The notes: a model not told the origin generated them from the letters alone. 64,000 nucleotides of DNA from Mycobacterium sp. IS-1264 (GCF_001954195.1 NZ_MBES01000058.1:124001-188000), one strand, 5' to 3'; shown: positions 28,834 to 39,249, numbered from the stretch's first letter. Numbers and translations: made by a program.

Positions 28834-30009
28834 ATGGCGGCCGTGGCCGTTACGCCGATATCCCTGAGCCCTGGGGTCCTCGCCGAGGCCGTCGTGGACC
28901 TGGGCGCGATCGAGCACAACGTGCGGGTGCTGCGCGAGCACGCCGGTCCCGCGCGGCTGATGGCTGTCGTCAAGGCCGACGGCTACGGCCACGGGGCCAC
29001 CCGGGTCGCCCGCGCCGCACTGGCCGCCGGGGCGGCCGAGCTGGGCGTCGCCACGGTCGACGAGGCGCTGGCGCTGCGCGCCGACGGGATCACCGCGCCG
29101 GTGCTGGCCTGGCTGCACCCGCCCGGGCTCGACTTCGGGCCCGCGCTGCTCGCCGACATCGAGATCGCCGTGTCCTCGGTGCGCCAGCTCGACGAGCTGC
29201 TGGACGCGGTGCGCCGCACCGGCCGCACCGCGACCGTGACCGTCAAGGTCGACACCGGGCTGAACCGTAACGGTGTCGCCCCCGCGTCATACCCGTCGAT
29301 GCTCACCGCGCTGCGCCAGGCCGTCGCCGAGGACGCCGTCCGGCTGCGCGGGCTGATGTCGCACATGGTCTACGCCGACCAGCCCGACAATTCGATCAAC
29401 GACGTTCAGGCGCAGCGGCTCGGCGACATGCTGGCGCAGGCGCGCGACGCGGGGGTCACCTTCGAACTTGCGCACCTGGCGAATTCGGCGGCCACCATGG
29501 CCCGTCCCGACCTGGCCTTCGATATGGTGCGTCCGGGCATCGCCGTGTACGGCCTGAGCCCGGTGCCGCAGCTCGGCGACCTGGGGTTGATACCCGCGAT
29601 GACGGTGAAATGCGCTGTCGCGCTGGTGAAGTCGATCCGGGCCGGCGACGGTGTGTCGTACGGACACACCTGGATCGCCGAGCACGACACCACCGTGGCA
29701 CTGATGCCGATCGGCTACGCGGACGGTGTTTTCCGGTCGCTGGGCGGCCGGCTTGATGTGTTGATCAACGGGCGGCGGCGCCCGGGCGTCGGGCGGATTT
29801 GCATGGACCAATTCCTCGTCGACCTGGGTCCCGGCCCGATCGACGTCACCGAGGGCGACGAGGCGATCCTGTTCGGGCCCGGCGGCAGCGGCGAGCCCAC
29901 CGCCCAGGACTGGGCCGACCTGCTCGGCACCATCCACTACGAAGTGGTGACCAGCCCGCGCGGGCGCATCACCAGGACCTATCGCGAGGCCGGAACCGTT
30001 GAGCGATAA
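28834..30009 (+). CDS. alr: Alanine racemase
   Basis: This PLP enzyme interconverts L- and D-alanine for peptidoglycan; it is the target of cycloserine. The PLP lysine is K47 in [12 protein letters not shown] and the catalytic tyrosine of the partner subunit is Y276 in GVSYGHTW. The C-terminal barrel includes [16 protein letters not shown] 28834 gives 391 residues; a GTG at 28843 is an alternative. The 3' end overlaps the following hydrolase gene by 11 bases. Confidence 0.96.
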   Translation: MAAVAVTPISLSPGVLAEAVVDLGAIEHNVRVLREHAGPARLMAVVKADGYGHGATRVARAALAAGAAELGVATVDEALALRADGITAPVLAWLHPPGLDFGPALLADIEIAVSSVRQLDELLDAVRRTGRTATVTVKVDTGLNRNGVAPASYPSMLTALRQAVAEDAVRLRGLMSHMVYADQPDNSINDVQAQRLGDMLAQARDAGVTFELAHLANSAATMARPDLAFDMVRPGIAVYGLSPVPQLGDLGLIPAMTVKCAVALVKSIRAGDGVSYGHTWIAEHDTTVALMPIGYADGVFRSLGGRLDVLINGRRRPGVGRICMDQFLVDLGPGPIDVTEGDEAILFGPGGSGEPTAQDWADLLGTIHYEVVTSPRGRITRTYREAGTVER

Positions 30010-31114
30010 GAGAACCCGCAGGCGCCACCGGGAAAGGGTTTGGCTTGCGGGGGGCACCGGGCTGACCGCGGTCGCCACCATCGTCGGGGCCTCGGCCCGC
30101 CGCTCGATGATCCAACGGGCCACGGACGTCGAAGACCCTTACGCCGACGAGGATTTCGAGACAATAAGCAGCGACCGCAGCTACGTGGTGATCACGGCCG
30201 ACGGCGTGCCGCTGGCCGTCCGCGAAGTCGGCCCGGTCGACGCGCCAGTGACCATGGTCTTCGCCCATGGCTTCTGTCTGCGCATGGGCGCCTTCTACTT
30301 CCAGCGCACCCGGCTCGCCGAGAAATGGGGGCCGCGGGTGCGGATGGTCTTCTACGATCAGCGCGGGCACGGGCTCTCCGGCGAAGGCGAGCCCGAAACG
30401 TACACGCTGACCCAGCTGGGCCAGGATCTGGAAGCCGTGCTGACCGAGGCCGCGCCGCAGGGGGTCGTCGTGCTGGTCGGCCATTCGATGGGCGGCATGA
30501 CGGTGTTGTCGCACGCCCGGCAGTACCCCGAACAGTACGGGCGCATGATCGTCGGCGCGGCGTTGATTTCCTCCGCCGCCGAAGGCGTTGCCCGTTCCCC
30601 GTTAGGGGAAGTGCTGAAAAACCCTGCGGTGGAAGCGCTTCGGTTCACCGCCCGCTCCGCCCCGAAGCTGACGCACCGCGGCCGCAATGTGTCGCGGTCG
30701 CTGATCGCGCCGGTTCTGCGGGCCGCGTCCTACAGCGACCTGCACGTCAGCCGAAGCCTGGACGCCTTCTCCCAGCGCATGATGAACGGCACCCCGATCG
30801 CCACCCTGGTGGGATTCTTGCGGGCACTGGAAGTGCACGACGAAACCGCCGGGCTGTGGACGTTGCTGCGCATTCCGACGCTGATCGCCTGCGGTGACCA
30901 CGACCTGATCACCCCCGATGAGTACTCGAGGAAGATGGCGGCCTGTCTGCCGCAGTCCGAGCTTGTCATCGTCACCGGGGCCAGTCACCTGGCGCTGCTG
31001 GACAAACACGAAGCCATCAACGACGGTCTGGTCCGGCTGGTCAACCGCGCCACGCCGAGCAAGGTGGTCCTGCGCTACCGGCGTCTGCGGGAACGGTTCC
31101 GGCGTCATGCCTGA
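29999..31114 (+). CDS. Alpha/beta hydrolase with N-terminal membrane segment
   Basis: This is an alpha/beta-fold hydrolase of 371 residues. Residues 13-30 form a hydrophobic segment ([17 protein letters not shown]) that probably anchors it to the membrane. The catalytic core shows [13 protein letters not shown], the nucleophile elbow GHSMGGM (Ser) and an acid/His pair in [12 protein letters not shown] and ASHLALLD. The TTG start overlaps the end of alr; no ATG occurs before residue 37, which would remove the membrane segment. The natural substrate is unknown. It lies between alr and tsaE and overlaps tsaE by 8 bases. Confidence 0.82.
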   Translation: MSDKRTRRRHRERVWLAGGTGLTAVATIVGASARRSMIQRATDVEDPYADEDFETISSDRSYVVITADGVPLAVREVGPVDAPVTMVFAHGFCLRMGAFYFQRTRLAEKWGPRVRMVFYDQRGHGLSGEGEPETYTLTQLGQDLEAVLTEAAPQGVVVLVGHSMGGMTVLSHARQYPEQYGRMIVGAALISSAAEGVARSPLGEVLKNPAVEALRFTARSAPKLTHRGRNVSRSLIAPVLRAASYSDLHVSRSLDAFSQRMMNGTPIATLVGFLRALEVHDETAGLWTLLRIPTLIACGDHDLITPDEYSRKMAACLPQSELVIVTGASHLALLDKHEAINDGLVRLVNRATPSKVVLRYRRLRERFRRHA

Positions 31115-31568
31115 GCAGGGCACCGCCACCTGCGAGCGCGTCGAGGACACCGTCGCGCTGGGGTCCCGGCTGGGCAAGCAGCTGCGCGCCGGCGACGTGG
31201 TGGTGCTCTCCGGTCCGCTCGGCGCCGGAAAGACGGTGCTGGCCAAGGGTATTGCCGCGGCGATGGATGTCGACGGCCCGGTCACCTCACCGACGTACGT
31301 GCTGGCGCGGGTGCACCAGGCGCGGCGACCCGGCGCGCCGGCGATGATCCACGTCGACGTCTACCGGCTGCTGGACCACCGGGGCGCCGACCTGCTCGGC
31401 GAGCTCGACTCGCTGGACCTCGACACCGAGCTCGACGACGCGGTCGTCGTGGTGGAGTGGGGCGAAGGCCTGGCCGAACGCCTGTCCGAGCGGCACCTGG
31501 ACGTCCGCCTCGAGCGGGTCAGCCACTCCGACGCGCGGATCGCGACCTGGGAGTGGAACAGCTCGTGA
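31107..31568 (+). CDS. tsaE: tRNA t6A synthesis ATPase TsaE
   Basis: This ATPase works with TsaB and TsaD to make N6-threonylcarbamoyladenosine at tRNA position 37. The P-loop is GPLGAGKTVL (K42), followed by TSPTYVLARVH and the VVVEWGEG aspartate/glutamate region. The 153 residues are normal. The start overlaps the hydrolase stop and the stop overlaps the tsaB start (GTGA), so the whole group is translationally coupled. Confidence 0.95.
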   Translation: MPEQGTATCERVEDTVALGSRLGKQLRAGDVVVLSGPLGAGKTVLAKGIAAAMDVDGPVTSPTYVLARVHQARRPGAPAMIHVDVYRLLDHRGADLLGELDSLDLDTELDDAVVVVEWGEGLAERLSERHLDVRLERVSHSDARIATWEWNSS

Positions 31569-32185
31569 ATATCGTTCTCGCCCTGGACACTTCGACGCCT
31601 GCAGTCACGGCCGGCGTCGTGCGACTGTCCGATCATGCCGTGCTGGCCGAGCGTGTCACCGTCGACGCCCGGGCGCACGCCGAACGGCTCACCCCGAATG
31701 TGCTTGCGGCGCTTGGCGATGCCGGGCTGACGATGACCGATCTGGACGCCGTGGTGGTGGGTTGCGGCCCCGGCCCGTTCACCGGCTTGCGGGCGGGGAT
31801 GGCGACGGCCGCCGCGTATGGTCATGCACTCGATATCCCCGTGCGGGGGGTATGCAGCCTGGATGCCATCGGCGTGCTGACCACCGGCGACACCTTGGTG
31901 GTCACGGATGCCCGGCGGCGCGAGGTCTACTGGGCGCGATACCGCGACGGGGTCCGCATGTTCGGCCCGGCGGTCAATGCGCCTGCCGACGTCGACCCCG
32001 GACCGGCGCGGATGGTGGCCGGTTCGCCCGAGCACGCGGCCCTCTTCGGTCTGCCGGTGTGCGAGCCCGTCCATCCGACGCCGGCCGGGCTGGTGGCCGC
32101 GGTGCCCGACTGGTCGGAGCGCCCACTGCCGCTGGTGGCGCTGTATCTGCGCCGGCCCGATGCCAAGCCGTTGGCGGCTCGATGA
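31565..32185 (+). CDS. tsaB: tRNA t6A synthesis scaffold protein TsaB
   Basis: TsaB is the ASKHA-fold partner of TsaD in the threonylcarbamoyl-transfer complex. It shows the LALDTSTPAVTAGV start and the GPGPFTGLRAGMA motif near residue 70. The 206 residues fit the family. GTG 31565 overlaps the tsaE stop, and its own stop overlaps the rimI start. Confidence 0.95.
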   Translation: MNIVLALDTSTPAVTAGVVRLSDHAVLAERVTVDARAHAERLTPNVLAALGDAGLTMTDLDAVVVGCGPGPFTGLRAGMATAAAYGHALDIPVRGVCSLDAIGVLTTGDTLVVTDARRREVYWARYRDGVRMFGPAVNAPADVDPGPARMVAGSPEHAALFGLPVCEPVHPTPAGLVAAVPDWSERPLPLVALYLRRPDAKPLAAR

Positions 32186-32673
32186 CCGCCTGCAGCGAGC
32201 CCGTGACACTCGGCGCGTTGACCCCCGCCGACGCGCAGCGGTGCGCCGAGCTAGAGGCATTGTTGTTCCCCGGTGACGATCCATGGCCGGCGGTGGCGTT
32301 CAACCGCGAACTCGCCAGCTCGCACAACCACTACGTGGCCGCGCGCGCCGCCGGCCGCGTGGTGGGCTATGCGGGCATCTCCCGGTTGGGCCGCAAACCG
32401 CCGTTCGAATACGAGGTGCACACCATCGGTGTGGACCCCGCATTCCAGGGGCGGGGCATCGGCCGCCGCCTGCTCGACGAGTTGCTGAATTTCGCCGAAG
32501 GCGGCGCGGTCTATCTGGAAGTGCGCACCGACAACGAGGCGGCCATCGCGTTGTACCGCAGCGCCGGGTTCACCCAGATCGGCCTGCGCCGGCGCTACTA
32601 CCGGGTCAGCGGCGCCGACGCGTACACGATGCGGCGGGTGGGGGCACCTCCCGCTTGCGGGGGAGCATTGTGA
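32182..32673 (+). CDS. rimI: Ribosomal protein/peptide N-acetyltransferase RimI-like
   Basis: This GNAT-family acetyltransferase (163 residues) has the acetyl-CoA pyrophosphate loop at [16 protein letters not shown] and [18 protein letters not shown] as the C-terminal signature. RimI in other bacteria acetylates the N-terminus of S18, and in mycobacteria it may have broader targets. It is sandwiched between tsaB and tsaD with overlapping starts and stops. The last ~10 residues (APPACGGAL) are non-family and may be drift. Confidence 0.93.
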   Translation: MTACSEPVTLGALTPADAQRCAELEALLFPGDDPWPAVAFNRELASSHNHYVAARAAGRVVGYAGISRLGRKPPFEYEVHTIGVDPAFQGRGIGRRLLDELLNFAEGGAVYLEVRTDNEAAIALYRSAGFTQIGLRRRYYRVSGADAYTMRRVGAPPACGGAL

Positions 32674-33695
32674 CCACCATCCTGGCTATCGAAACCTCCT
32701 GCGACGAAACGGGAGTCGGCATCGCGCGGCTGGACGCTGACGGTGCAGTGACACTGCTGGCCGACGAGGTGGCATCCAGCGTCGACGAACACGTCCGGTT
32801 CGGCGGGGTGGTGCCCGAGATCGCCTCGCGGGCGCACCTGGAAGCCCTGGGTCCCGCCATGCGTCGCGCGCTGTCCGCGGCCGGTGTGGAACGACCCGAC
32901 GTCGTCGCCGCCACGATCGGGCCCGGCCTCGCCGGTGCCCTGTTGGTGGGAGTGGCTGCGGCCAAAGCGTATTCGGCCGCGTGGGACGTGCCGTTCTACG
33001 CCGTCAACCACCTGGGTGGGCACCTGGCCGCCGACGTGTACGAACACGGGCCGCTGCCCGAGTGCGTGGCGCTGCTGGTGTCCGGTGGCCACACGCATCT
33101 GCTGCACGTGCGTTCGCTCGGCGAGCCGATCGTCGAGCTGGGCAGCACCGTCGACGACGCCGCGGGCGAGGCCTACGACAAGGTCGCGCGCCTGCTGGGC
33201 CTGGGCTATCCGGGCGGAAAGGTGCTCGACGACCTGGCCCGCAGCGGCGACCGCGAGGCCATCACTTTCCCGCGCGGCATGACCGGCCCGGCCGACGACC
33301 CGCACGCGTTCAGCTTCTCCGGGCTCAAGACCGCCGTCGCGCGATACGTCGAGAGCCACCCCGACGCCGCCACGGCTGACATCGCCGCAGGCTTCCAGGA
33401 AGCCGTCGCCGACGTGCTGACCATGAAGGCGGTGCGGGCGGCGACCGAACTCGGCGTCGGGACCCTGCTGATCGCCGGGGGAGTTGCCGCCAACTCCCGG
33501 TTACGGGAGCTGGCCACGCAGCGCTGCGCGGCGGCGGGCCTGACGCTACGGATCCCCAGACCGCGGCTGTGCACCGACAACGGGGCGATGATCGCCGCGT
33601 TCGCCGCGCATCTGGTGGCCGCCGGGGCGTCGCCCTCACCGCTGGACGTGCCCAGCGACCCCGGGCTGCCGGTGGTAAAAGGGCAGGTCAGCTGA
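32670..33695 (+). CDS. tsaD: tRNA N6-adenosine threonylcarbamoyltransferase TsaD
   Basis: This is the catalytic subunit that transfers threonylcarbamoyl to A37 of ANN-decoding tRNAs. It has the [13 protein letters not shown] nucleotide site, the metal-binding histidines of [22 protein letters not shown] and the C-terminal [10 protein letters not shown] motif. It is full length at 341 residues. GTG 32670 overlaps the rimI stop. It ends the t6A operon before the groES promoter region. Confidence 0.96.
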   Translation: MTTILAIETSCDETGVGIARLDADGAVTLLADEVASSVDEHVRFGGVVPEIASRAHLEALGPAMRRALSAAGVERPDVVAATIGPGLAGALLVGVAAAKAYSAAWDVPFYAVNHLGGHLAADVYEHGPLPECVALLVSGGHTHLLHVRSLGEPIVELGSTVDDAAGEAYDKVARLLGLGYPGGKVLDDLARSGDREAITFPRGMTGPADDPHAFSFSGLKTAVARYVESHPDAATADIAAGFQEAVADVLTMKAVRAATELGVGTLLIAGGVAANSRLRELATQRCAAAGLTLRIPRPRLCTDNGAMIAAFAAHLVAAGASPSPLDVPSDPGLPVVKGQVS

Positions 33696-33740
33696 GTGCT
33701 CGGCGCCAACCCGAGGGAAGCAGCAGGGCGGCCTTGAGTG

Positions 33741-33767
33741 CTAGCACTCTCATGTATAGAGTGCTAG
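33741..33767. promoter_or_regulatory. CIRCE operator for HrcA
   Basis: CTAGCACTC (33741-33749), nine spacer bases and GAGTGCTAG (33759-33767) form a perfect 9-bp inverted repeat matching the CIRCE consensus TTAGCACTC-N9-GAGTGCTAA with one change per arm. HrcA binds CIRCE to repress groESL outside heat stress. It lies about 170 bases before groES. Confidence 0.95.
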
Positions 33768-33937
33768 GTGGCAATCGGCCAACCCCCCGTGTCGGCACCC
33801 GCGACGACGGCGCGAGGGTGCGGACGGATGCCGAAACACCTGACAATTCGGGCGGTTCGGGGCAAGCCCCCGGACCGACCGCCAACTCCGGTCCGGGCAC
33901 GCCCCGGACCCGACCCAAATAGTGGAGGGCTCCAATC

Positions 33938-34240
33938 GTGGCGAAGGTGAACATCAAGCCACTCGAGGACAAGATTCTCGTGCAGGCCAACGAGGCCGAG
34001 ACCACGACCGCGTCCGGTCTGGTCATTCCTGACACCGCCAAGGAGAAGCCGCAGGAAGGCACCGTCGTCGCAGTCGGCCCCGGCCGGTGGGACGAGGACG
34101 GCGACAAGCGGATCCCGGTCGACGTGTCGGAGGGTGACACCGTCATCTACAGCAAGTACGGCGGCACCGAGATCAAGTACAACGGCGAGGAATACCTCAT
34201 CCTGTCGGCACGCGACGTGCTGGCCGTCGTATCCAAGTAA
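33938..34240 (+). CDS. groES: Co-chaperonin GroES
   Basis: This is the 10-kDa lid of the GroEL chamber. It has [10 protein letters not shown] at the N-terminus, the mobile loop ([11 protein letters not shown], about 22-32) and the C-terminal DVLAVV. It is 100 residues, full length. GTG 33938 lies behind GGAGGG. The CIRCE site upstream indicates HrcA control. groEL1 follows after 77 bases. Confidence 0.97.
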   Translation: MAKVNIKPLEDKILVQANEAETTTASGLVIPDTAKEKPQEGTVVAVGPGRWDEDGDKRIPVDVSEGDTVIYSKYGGTEIKYNGEEYLILSARDVLAVVSK

Positions 34241-34251
34241 AGAACCGTGTT

Positions 34252-34295
34252 CCGCCCCGGCGATCCCCTGTAACCACGGGTGATTTCCGGGGCGG
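34252..34295 (+). promoter_or_regulatory. Hairpin between groES and groEL1
   Basis: CCGCCCCGG (34252-34260) and CCGGGGCGG (34287-34295) form a perfect 9-bp stem; the loop contains a smaller CCCC/GGG pairing. It fills the groES-groEL1 spacer and ends 22 bases before the groEL1 start. Processing of the groES-groEL1 transcript in this spacer has been reported in M. tuberculosis; a similar role is inferred here. Confidence 0.6.
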
Positions 34296-34317
34296 CTCGC
34301 GTTGAAGGGGAGCCTTG

Positions 34318-35937
34318 ATGAGCAAGCTGATTGAGTACGACGAAACCGCGCGCCGCGCCATGGAGGCCGGCGTCGACAAGCTCGCCGACGCGGTACGCGT
34401 GACGCTGGGCCCACGTGGCCGGCATGTGGTGCTGGCCAAGGCATTTGGCGGGCCCGCGATCACCAACGACGGCGTCACCGTCGCGCGCGAGATCGACCTG
34501 GAAGACCCGTTCGAGAACCTGGGCGCCCAGCTGGTGAAGTCGGTGGCCACCAAGACCAACGACGTCGCCGGTGACGGCACCACCACAGCGACCGTGTTGG
34601 CCCAGGCACTGGTCAAGGGCGGCCTGCGCATGGTCGCCGCCGGGGCCAACCCGATCGCGCTCGGCGCCGGAATCGGCAAGGCCGCCGACGCGGTGTCCGA
34701 GGCGCTGCTGGCCGCCGCCACCCCGGTGTCGGGCAAGGAAGGCATCGCGCAGGTGGCGACGGTCTCCTCGCGCGACGCGCAGATTGGTGAACTCGTCGGC
34801 GAGGCCATGAGCAAGGTGGGCCACGACGGCGTGGTCAGCGTCGAGGAATCCTCGACGCTGAGCACCGAGCTGGACTTCACCGAGGGCGTCGGCTTCGACA
34901 AGGGATTCCTGTCGGCGTACTTCGTCACCGACTTCGACTCCCAGGAGGCGGTGCTCGAAGACGCGCTGATCCTGCTGCACCAAGACAAGGTCAGCTCGCT
35001 GCCCGACCTGCTGCCGATGCTGGAGAAGATCGCCGAGGCCGGCAAGCCGCTGCTGATCATCGCCGAAGACGTCGAGGGCGAAGCCCTGGCCACGCTGGTC
35101 GTCAACTCCATCCGCAAGACGCTCAAGGCCGTCGCGGTCAAGTCGCCGTTCTTCGGCGATCGCCGCAAGGCCTTCATGGAAGACCTGGCGATCGTGACGG
35201 GCGGACAGGTCGTCAATCCCGACGCCGGCCTGCTGCTGCGCGAGGTCGGCACCGAGGTGCTGGGCACCGCGCGGCGCGTGGTGGTCAGCAAGGACGACAC
35301 CATCATCGTCGAGGGCGGCGGCTCCGCGGATGCTGTCGCCAATCGCATCAAGCAGCTGCGCGCCGAGATCGAGGCGAGCGACTCGGACTGGGATCGCGAG
35401 AAGTTGCAGGAGCGGCTGGCCAAGCTGGCCGGCGGGGTGGCCGTCATCAAGGTGGGCGCCGCAACCGAGACCGCGCTCAAGGAGCGCAAGGAAAGCGTCG
35501 AGGACGCCGTCGCGGCCGCCAAGGCAGCGGTCGAAGAGGGCATCGTCGCCGGCGGCGGATCGGCGCTGATCCAGGCCGGTAAAAAGCTGCAGGAGCTGCG
35601 CGCGTCGCTGAGCGGCGACGAGGCCCTCGGTGTCGACGTGTTCGCCGAAGCGCTTCCCGCACCGCTGTATTGGATCGCCACCAACGCGGGGCTGGACGGC
35701 GCGGTCGCGGTCAACAAGGTCAGCGAGCTACCCGCCGGGCAGGGACTGAACGCGGACACGCTGAACTACGGCGACCTGGTCGCCGAAGGCGTGATCGATC
35801 CCGTCAAGGTCACCCGCTCGGCGGTGCTCAACGCGGGGTCGGTGGCACGGATGGTGCTCACCACCGAGACCGCGGTGGTGGACAAGCCCGCCGATGAGGA
35901 CGACGACCACGGCCACCACCACGGCCACGCACACTAG
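34318..35937 (+). CDS. groEL1: Chaperonin GroEL1 with histidine-rich C-terminus
   Basis: This is a 60-kDa chaperonin of the GroEL1 type (539 residues). It shows [10 protein letters not shown], the nucleotide motif [12 protein letters not shown] and [13 protein letters not shown]. The C-terminal tail is acidic and then histidine-rich ([12 protein letters not shown]). This separates it from GroEL2, which ends in Gly/Met repeats. GroEL1 is not essential in mycobacteria and has been linked to biofilm mycolate synthesis and metal or nucleic-acid binding. ATG 34318 is used; TTG three bases upstream is unnecessary. Control is via CIRCE upstream of groES. Confidence 0.97.
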   Translation: MSKLIEYDETARRAMEAGVDKLADAVRVTLGPRGRHVVLAKAFGGPAITNDGVTVAREIDLEDPFENLGAQLVKSVATKTNDVAGDGTTTATVLAQALVKGGLRMVAAGANPIALGAGIGKAADAVSEALLAAATPVSGKEGIAQVATVSSRDAQIGELVGEAMSKVGHDGVVSVEESSTLSTELDFTEGVGFDKGFLSAYFVTDFDSQEAVLEDALILLHQDKVSSLPDLLPMLEKIAEAGKPLLIIAEDVEGEALATLVVNSIRKTLKAVAVKSPFFGDRRKAFMEDLAIVTGGQVVNPDAGLLLREVGTEVLGTARRVVVSKDDTIIVEGGGSADAVANRIKQLRAEIEASDSDWDREKLQERLAKLAGGVAVIKVGAATETALKERKESVEDAVAAAKAAVEEGIVAGGGSALIQAGKKLQELRASLSGDEALGVDVFAEALPAPLYWIATNAGLDGAVAVNKVSELPAGQGLNADTLNYGDLVAEGVIDPVKVTRSAVLNAGSVARMVLTTETAVVDKPADEDDDHGHHHGHAH

Positions 35938-35950
35938 TACCGCCTTACAC

Positions 35951-35984
35951 GAAACAGCCCCGGCGTCATTGCCGGGGCTGTTTC
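35951..35984. terminator. Bidirectional hairpin terminator after groEL1
   Basis: GAAACAGCCCCGGC (35951-35964) and GCCGGGGCTGTTTC (35971-35984) form a perfect 14-bp stem with a GTCATT loop. It follows groEL1 by 13 bases. The stop codon of the convergent PucR-type gene (35983-35985) lies in the right arm, so the hairpin serves both genes. A closely similar hairpin occurs at 40247-40280. Confidence 0.92.
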
Positions 35985-37206
35985 AGTTAATCCACGCGGC
36001 TAGTTCGAGGGCCACGGCGACTTCAAGGCTGTTGTGGTTGAGTGGTTTGGGTAGCAGGCGTTCGGCGCGCGCGATCCGGGTCAAGACGGTGTTGCGGTGA
36101 GCGAAAAGAACTTTCGCGGCGCGCGGCGCGTTTGACTGCTCGCGGAGATAGATACGAAGGGTTTCGCGCACTTCGGGATTAGCGTCGGCGAGGTCGCCGA
36201 GCGTGTGTCGGAGGAATTGCCGCGCAGCAGCCTCGTCATGGCTGACCAACGCAACCAGTTGAATGGATTCCCATTGGGCTAGCCGCACGCGGGTTGCGCG
36301 CATGAGCAATCTCTGGGTGGCGAGCGACTCGAGATGACTGCGCCGGAAGCCGTCGATGCCACGGGCTGGGGAACCCAGCGCCACGAAGACGTGGTCGTGA
36401 TTGTTGAGCACGTTGTCGAGGGAGCGGGGGTCAAAGTGATCATCGCTGGGCACCCAAACCCACAGCGCGCCCACGCTAGCGGTCACTGTCAGGGGCCGGC
36501 GCCCTCCGACGGCAGCACCCAGCGCTTCGGCGGTCTGGTCTAGGGCCGCGACGTCGGGCTCGGCCTGGTCGCTCCACACGATCGCGGCCAGGTGGGACCG
36601 ATCGAGGGCGTAGCCCAGCCGGGTTTCGGCGATCGCGCGACGAACGGGTGCGCCCTGGATAAGCAGGGTGACGGTTTCAAGGCGTTCAGCCTGAGTCCCG
36701 CGGGTGAGTTGCTCGCGCTCGGCGTGCATCTGTGCCGAGACCTGGGCGATGGTGGCATCGACGTAGCCAAAGATCGACCGGGCGCTGTAGTCGAGCAGCT
36801 CCGGGAGCTCCTCCGGGTCGTCGGTGAGGCTGAACGCGATGCCCATCCAGCGTCGCCACGCGACATTTTGCCCCGCGCGCCAGGCTTGCAGAACTCCGTC
36901 GTCGAGGCCGCGGCGGGTGAGGTCGCGGGCGATGACCCTGGGCTCGGGGCCGGGGTTAGGGGGCACCGGTGCGGCGGGGTCGCGGCGAATCGATTCGGCC
37001 CAGAACACAAAGTTGGCCCGGTTGCTGCGCCTCATCTCCGCGATGAGCGCCGGGTCCTCTGCTAGGGCGGGGTCCTGATCGGTCAGCGTTGCTACGTCGA
37101 TCTCGCGGAGGAGCTCGTCGAGCACCGCACCGGGTGCGTCGAGTATCTGCTGCACGCCGGCCTGCATGAGTTCTGCAACTCGTGGCGAGGGTCGCTCCCA
37201 CACCAT
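35983..37206 (-). CDS. PucR/CdaR-family transcriptional regulator
   Basis: This 407-residue regulator has an N-terminal helical sensor region (about 1-180), a degenerate GGDEF-like central domain (about 190-300), and a C-terminal PucR-type helix-turn-helix (LRIYLREQSNAPRAAKVLFAHRNTV and following, about 345-400). Family members respond to small organic substrates and often control divergent catabolic genes. ATG 37206 (MVWERPSP) is preferred to one 22 codons upstream, which is proline/cysteine-rich and unlike the family. It is divergent from the SDR-hydrolase-SDR genes and probably regulates them. Confidence 0.85.
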   Translation of the reverse strand: MVWERPSPRVAELMQAGVQQILDAPGAVLDELLREIDVATLTDQDPALAEDPALIAEMRRSNRANFVFWAESIRRDPAAPVPPNPGPEPRVIARDLTRRGLDDGVLQAWRAGQNVAWRRWMGIAFSLTDDPEELPELLDYSARSIFGYVDATIAQVSAQMHAEREQLTRGTQAERLETVTLLIQGAPVRRAIAETRLGYALDRSHLAAIVWSDQAEPDVAALDQTAEALGAAVGGRRPLTVTASVGALWVWVPSDDHFDPRSLDNVLNNHDHVFVALGSPARGIDGFRRSHLESLATQRLLMRATRVRLAQWESIQLVALVSHDEAAARQFLRHTLGDLADANPEVRETLRIYLREQSNAPRAAKVLFAHRNTVLTRIARAERLLPKPLNHNSLEVAVALELAAWIN

Positions 37207-37390
37207 GCCGACACCATAACAGCGGCAGGGCAAATGCACATTAATGCGCCTAAATGATGGGCAGCCGCTCATTGGCTTCGGGTGGTTTCGCTCGGACCAT
37301 TACCAGTGACAAACAACAAAGCTCGAGCTCACCCACGCCGCGAACCCGGACCCGCATCACCGAACCGGTGATCTCAAGTCAGGAGGAAAC
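37207..37390. promoter_or_regulatory. Divergent promoter region of the PucR cassette
   Basis: This 184-base spacer lies between the regulator and the first SDR gene. It contains the palindrome CATTAATG (37239-37246) in an otherwise AT-moderate stretch, a plausible but unproven regulator site. CAGGAGGAAAC directly before 37391 is a very strong ribosome site for the SDR gene. Confidence 0.5.
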
Positions 37391-38266
37391 ATGTTCTCTG
37401 CCAACCAAACCTTGTCCGGCAAGACCGCGTTCATCACCGGCGCGGCCGGCGGGATCGGCGCAGCCACCGCCCGTGTCCTGCATCGTCGGGGCGCCAACGT
37501 CGTGCTCATCGACCTGCAACAGCGCGCCGCCGATGCGGTCGCGGACGAGCTGGGCTTGCACCGCACGCTGCCCCTTGCCGTCGATGTCACCGATGCCGAG
37601 TCGCTGCAGGCCGCCGTAGCTTCCGCCGTTGACGAGTTCGGCGCAATCGACGTCGTGTTCGCCAACGCCGGGATCGCCGCCGATCCCCCGACCAGCATCT
37701 TGACCATCGACCCTGCGCAGTTCGAGAAGGTCGTCGAAGTCGACTTGCTCGGAGTGTGGCGCACGGTGCGCGCAGCGCTACCCCAGATCATCGCCAACCG
37801 CGGCTATGTCCTCATCACGTCGTCGATTTATGCGTATGCAAATGGCACCATCAATGCTCCGTACGCGATGTCGAAAGCCGGTGTCGAACAACTCGGTCGC
37901 GCGCTGCGCGTCGAGCTCGCCGGAGCCGGTGCCTCGGCTGGGGTCCTCTACCCGGGCTGGGTCAAGACCAACATCGCCCGCACCGCGTTCGGCGGAAATG
38001 ACACCGTCACCCGTTTCCGCGCCCGCGCCTACCCTCCGTTCCTGCGCGTGGCCATCGAGCCCGAGCAGGTGGCCGAGGCAGTAGCGGCCGGCATCGCCAA
38101 GCGGTCGCCACGGATCGTTGTACCGCGCCGCTGGATCCCCTACATCCTGCTCAACGGCGTGCTCAACCCGCTGTCTGACGCCGCGCTGGTACGCGACCGC
38201 ACCGCACAGCGATTCGTTCGCGAAATCGAGCAATCCGCGGCCAACACCGAGCACGCCAAGGCATGA
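37391..38266 (+). CDS. Short-chain dehydrogenase/reductase (SDR)
   Basis: This is a classical SDR of 291 residues. The cofactor motif TGAAGGIGAAT lies at residues 16-26, with an aspartate (IDLQQR) after beta-2 suggesting NAD(H). The catalytic Y158 and K162 are in YAMSKAG and the serine is in ITSSIYAY. The long C-terminal region (after residue 200) is like mycobacterial SDRs acting on lipids, steroids or hydroxyacyl substrates. The ribosome site AGGAGG is excellent. First gene of a three-gene unit with an alpha/beta hydrolase and another SDR. Confidence 0.87.
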   Translation: MFSANQTLSGKTAFITGAAGGIGAATARVLHRRGANVVLIDLQQRAADAVADELGLHRTLPLAVDVTDAESLQAAVASAVDEFGAIDVVFANAGIAADPPTSILTIDPAQFEKVVEVDLLGVWRTVRAALPQIIANRGYVLITSSIYAYANGTINAPYAMSKAGVEQLGRALRVELAGAGASAGVLYPGWVKTNIARTAFGGNDTVTRFRARAYPPFLRVAIEPEQVAEAVAAGIAKRSPRIVVPRRWIPYILLNGVLNPLSDAALVRDRTAQRFVREIEQSAANTEHAKA

Positions 38267-38327
38267 CCCATGCCGATCACTAACCGAACCCACACCCGCG
38301 CTGACCACATCCCGAAAGGAGCAACCC

Positions 38328-39221
38328 ATGACGACCCGTCTCGACGTGGAGTTTGTGTCTGACGACGCGACCTGCCGTGCCTGGCTGTATCTGCCGCAGA
38401 CGACGCAACCACGCCCCGTCATCGTGATGGCCCACGGCTTGGGTGGCATCCGTGAGATGCGCCTCGACGCCTACGCCGAGCGGTTCTGCGCCGCCGGCTA
38501 CGCGTGTCTGGTTTTCGACTACCGCCACTTCGGCGCCAGCGACGGCCAGCCGCGTCAGCTGCTTGACGTCGAGCGCCAACTGGCCGACTGGTCGGCCGCG
38601 ATCGCCTTCGCCCGCAGCCGCGCCGACGTCGACAACAAGCGGATTGTGTTGTGGGGCACCTCATTTGGTGGCGGGCACGTGATCGTGGCCGCGGCTCGCG
38701 AGTCCGGCATCGCCGCCGTCATCTCACAGTGCCCATTCACCGACGGCATCGCCTCGGTGCTGGCGATGAACCCGCAGACACTGGTCAAGGTCAGCGCCCG
38801 CGCTATCGCCGATGTCATCGCCGGCCGCCTCGGAAAGGGCCCGATCATGGTGCCCACCGCCGGTCCGCCCCGGTCGGCGGGCTTGATGACGGCACCCGAC
38901 GCCGTGCCCGGCTACCTGGCGCTGGTCCCCGACGGCGCCCCGTTCCACAACGAGGTGGCCGCACGGGTAGTGCTACAGGTTCCCACGCACAGCCCGGGCC
39001 GCTACGCGGCCCGGGTGGACTGCCCGATCCTGTTCTGTGTCTGCGAGACTGACAGCGTCGCTCCGGCCAAGGCCACCCTGCGCCACGCCGTGAAGGCTCC
39101 TCACGGGGAGGTGCGCCTTTATCCCGAAGGCCACTTCGACATCTACGTCGGCGAGCCGTTCGAGCGCGTCGTCGCCGACCAAATCGCCTTCCTGCACCGG
39201 CACGTTCCGGTCATCACCTGA
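38328..39221 (+). CDS. Alpha/beta hydrolase (cassette)
   Basis: This 297-residue hydrolase has the oxyanion strand VMAHGLGG, nucleophile S112 in WGTSFGGGH, aspartate in CVCETDSVAP and histidine in YPEGHFDIY. These features suggest an esterase/acetyl-hydrolase-like enzyme of the dienelactone-hydrolase/acetyl-xylan-esterase type. ATG 38328 follows AAAGGAG. It is flanked by two SDR genes in the same orientation, 61 and 28 bases away, indicating a short catabolic pathway with redox and hydrolysis steps. Substrate unknown. Confidence 0.85.
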   Translation: MTTRLDVEFVSDDATCRAWLYLPQTTQPRPVIVMAHGLGGIREMRLDAYAERFCAAGYACLVFDYRHFGASDGQPRQLLDVERQLADWSAAIAFARSRADVDNKRIVLWGTSFGGGHVIVAAARESGIAAVISQCPFTDGIASVLAMNPQTLVKVSARAIADVIAGRLGKGPIMVPTAGPPRSAGLMTAPDAVPGYLALVPDGAPFHNEVAARVVLQVPTHSPGRYAARVDCPILFCVCETDSVAPAKATLRHAVKAPHGEVRLYPEGHFDIYVGEPFERVVADQIAFLHRHVPVIT

Positions 39222-39249
39222 GCCCCACCACAACCCGAAAGAATCCATC

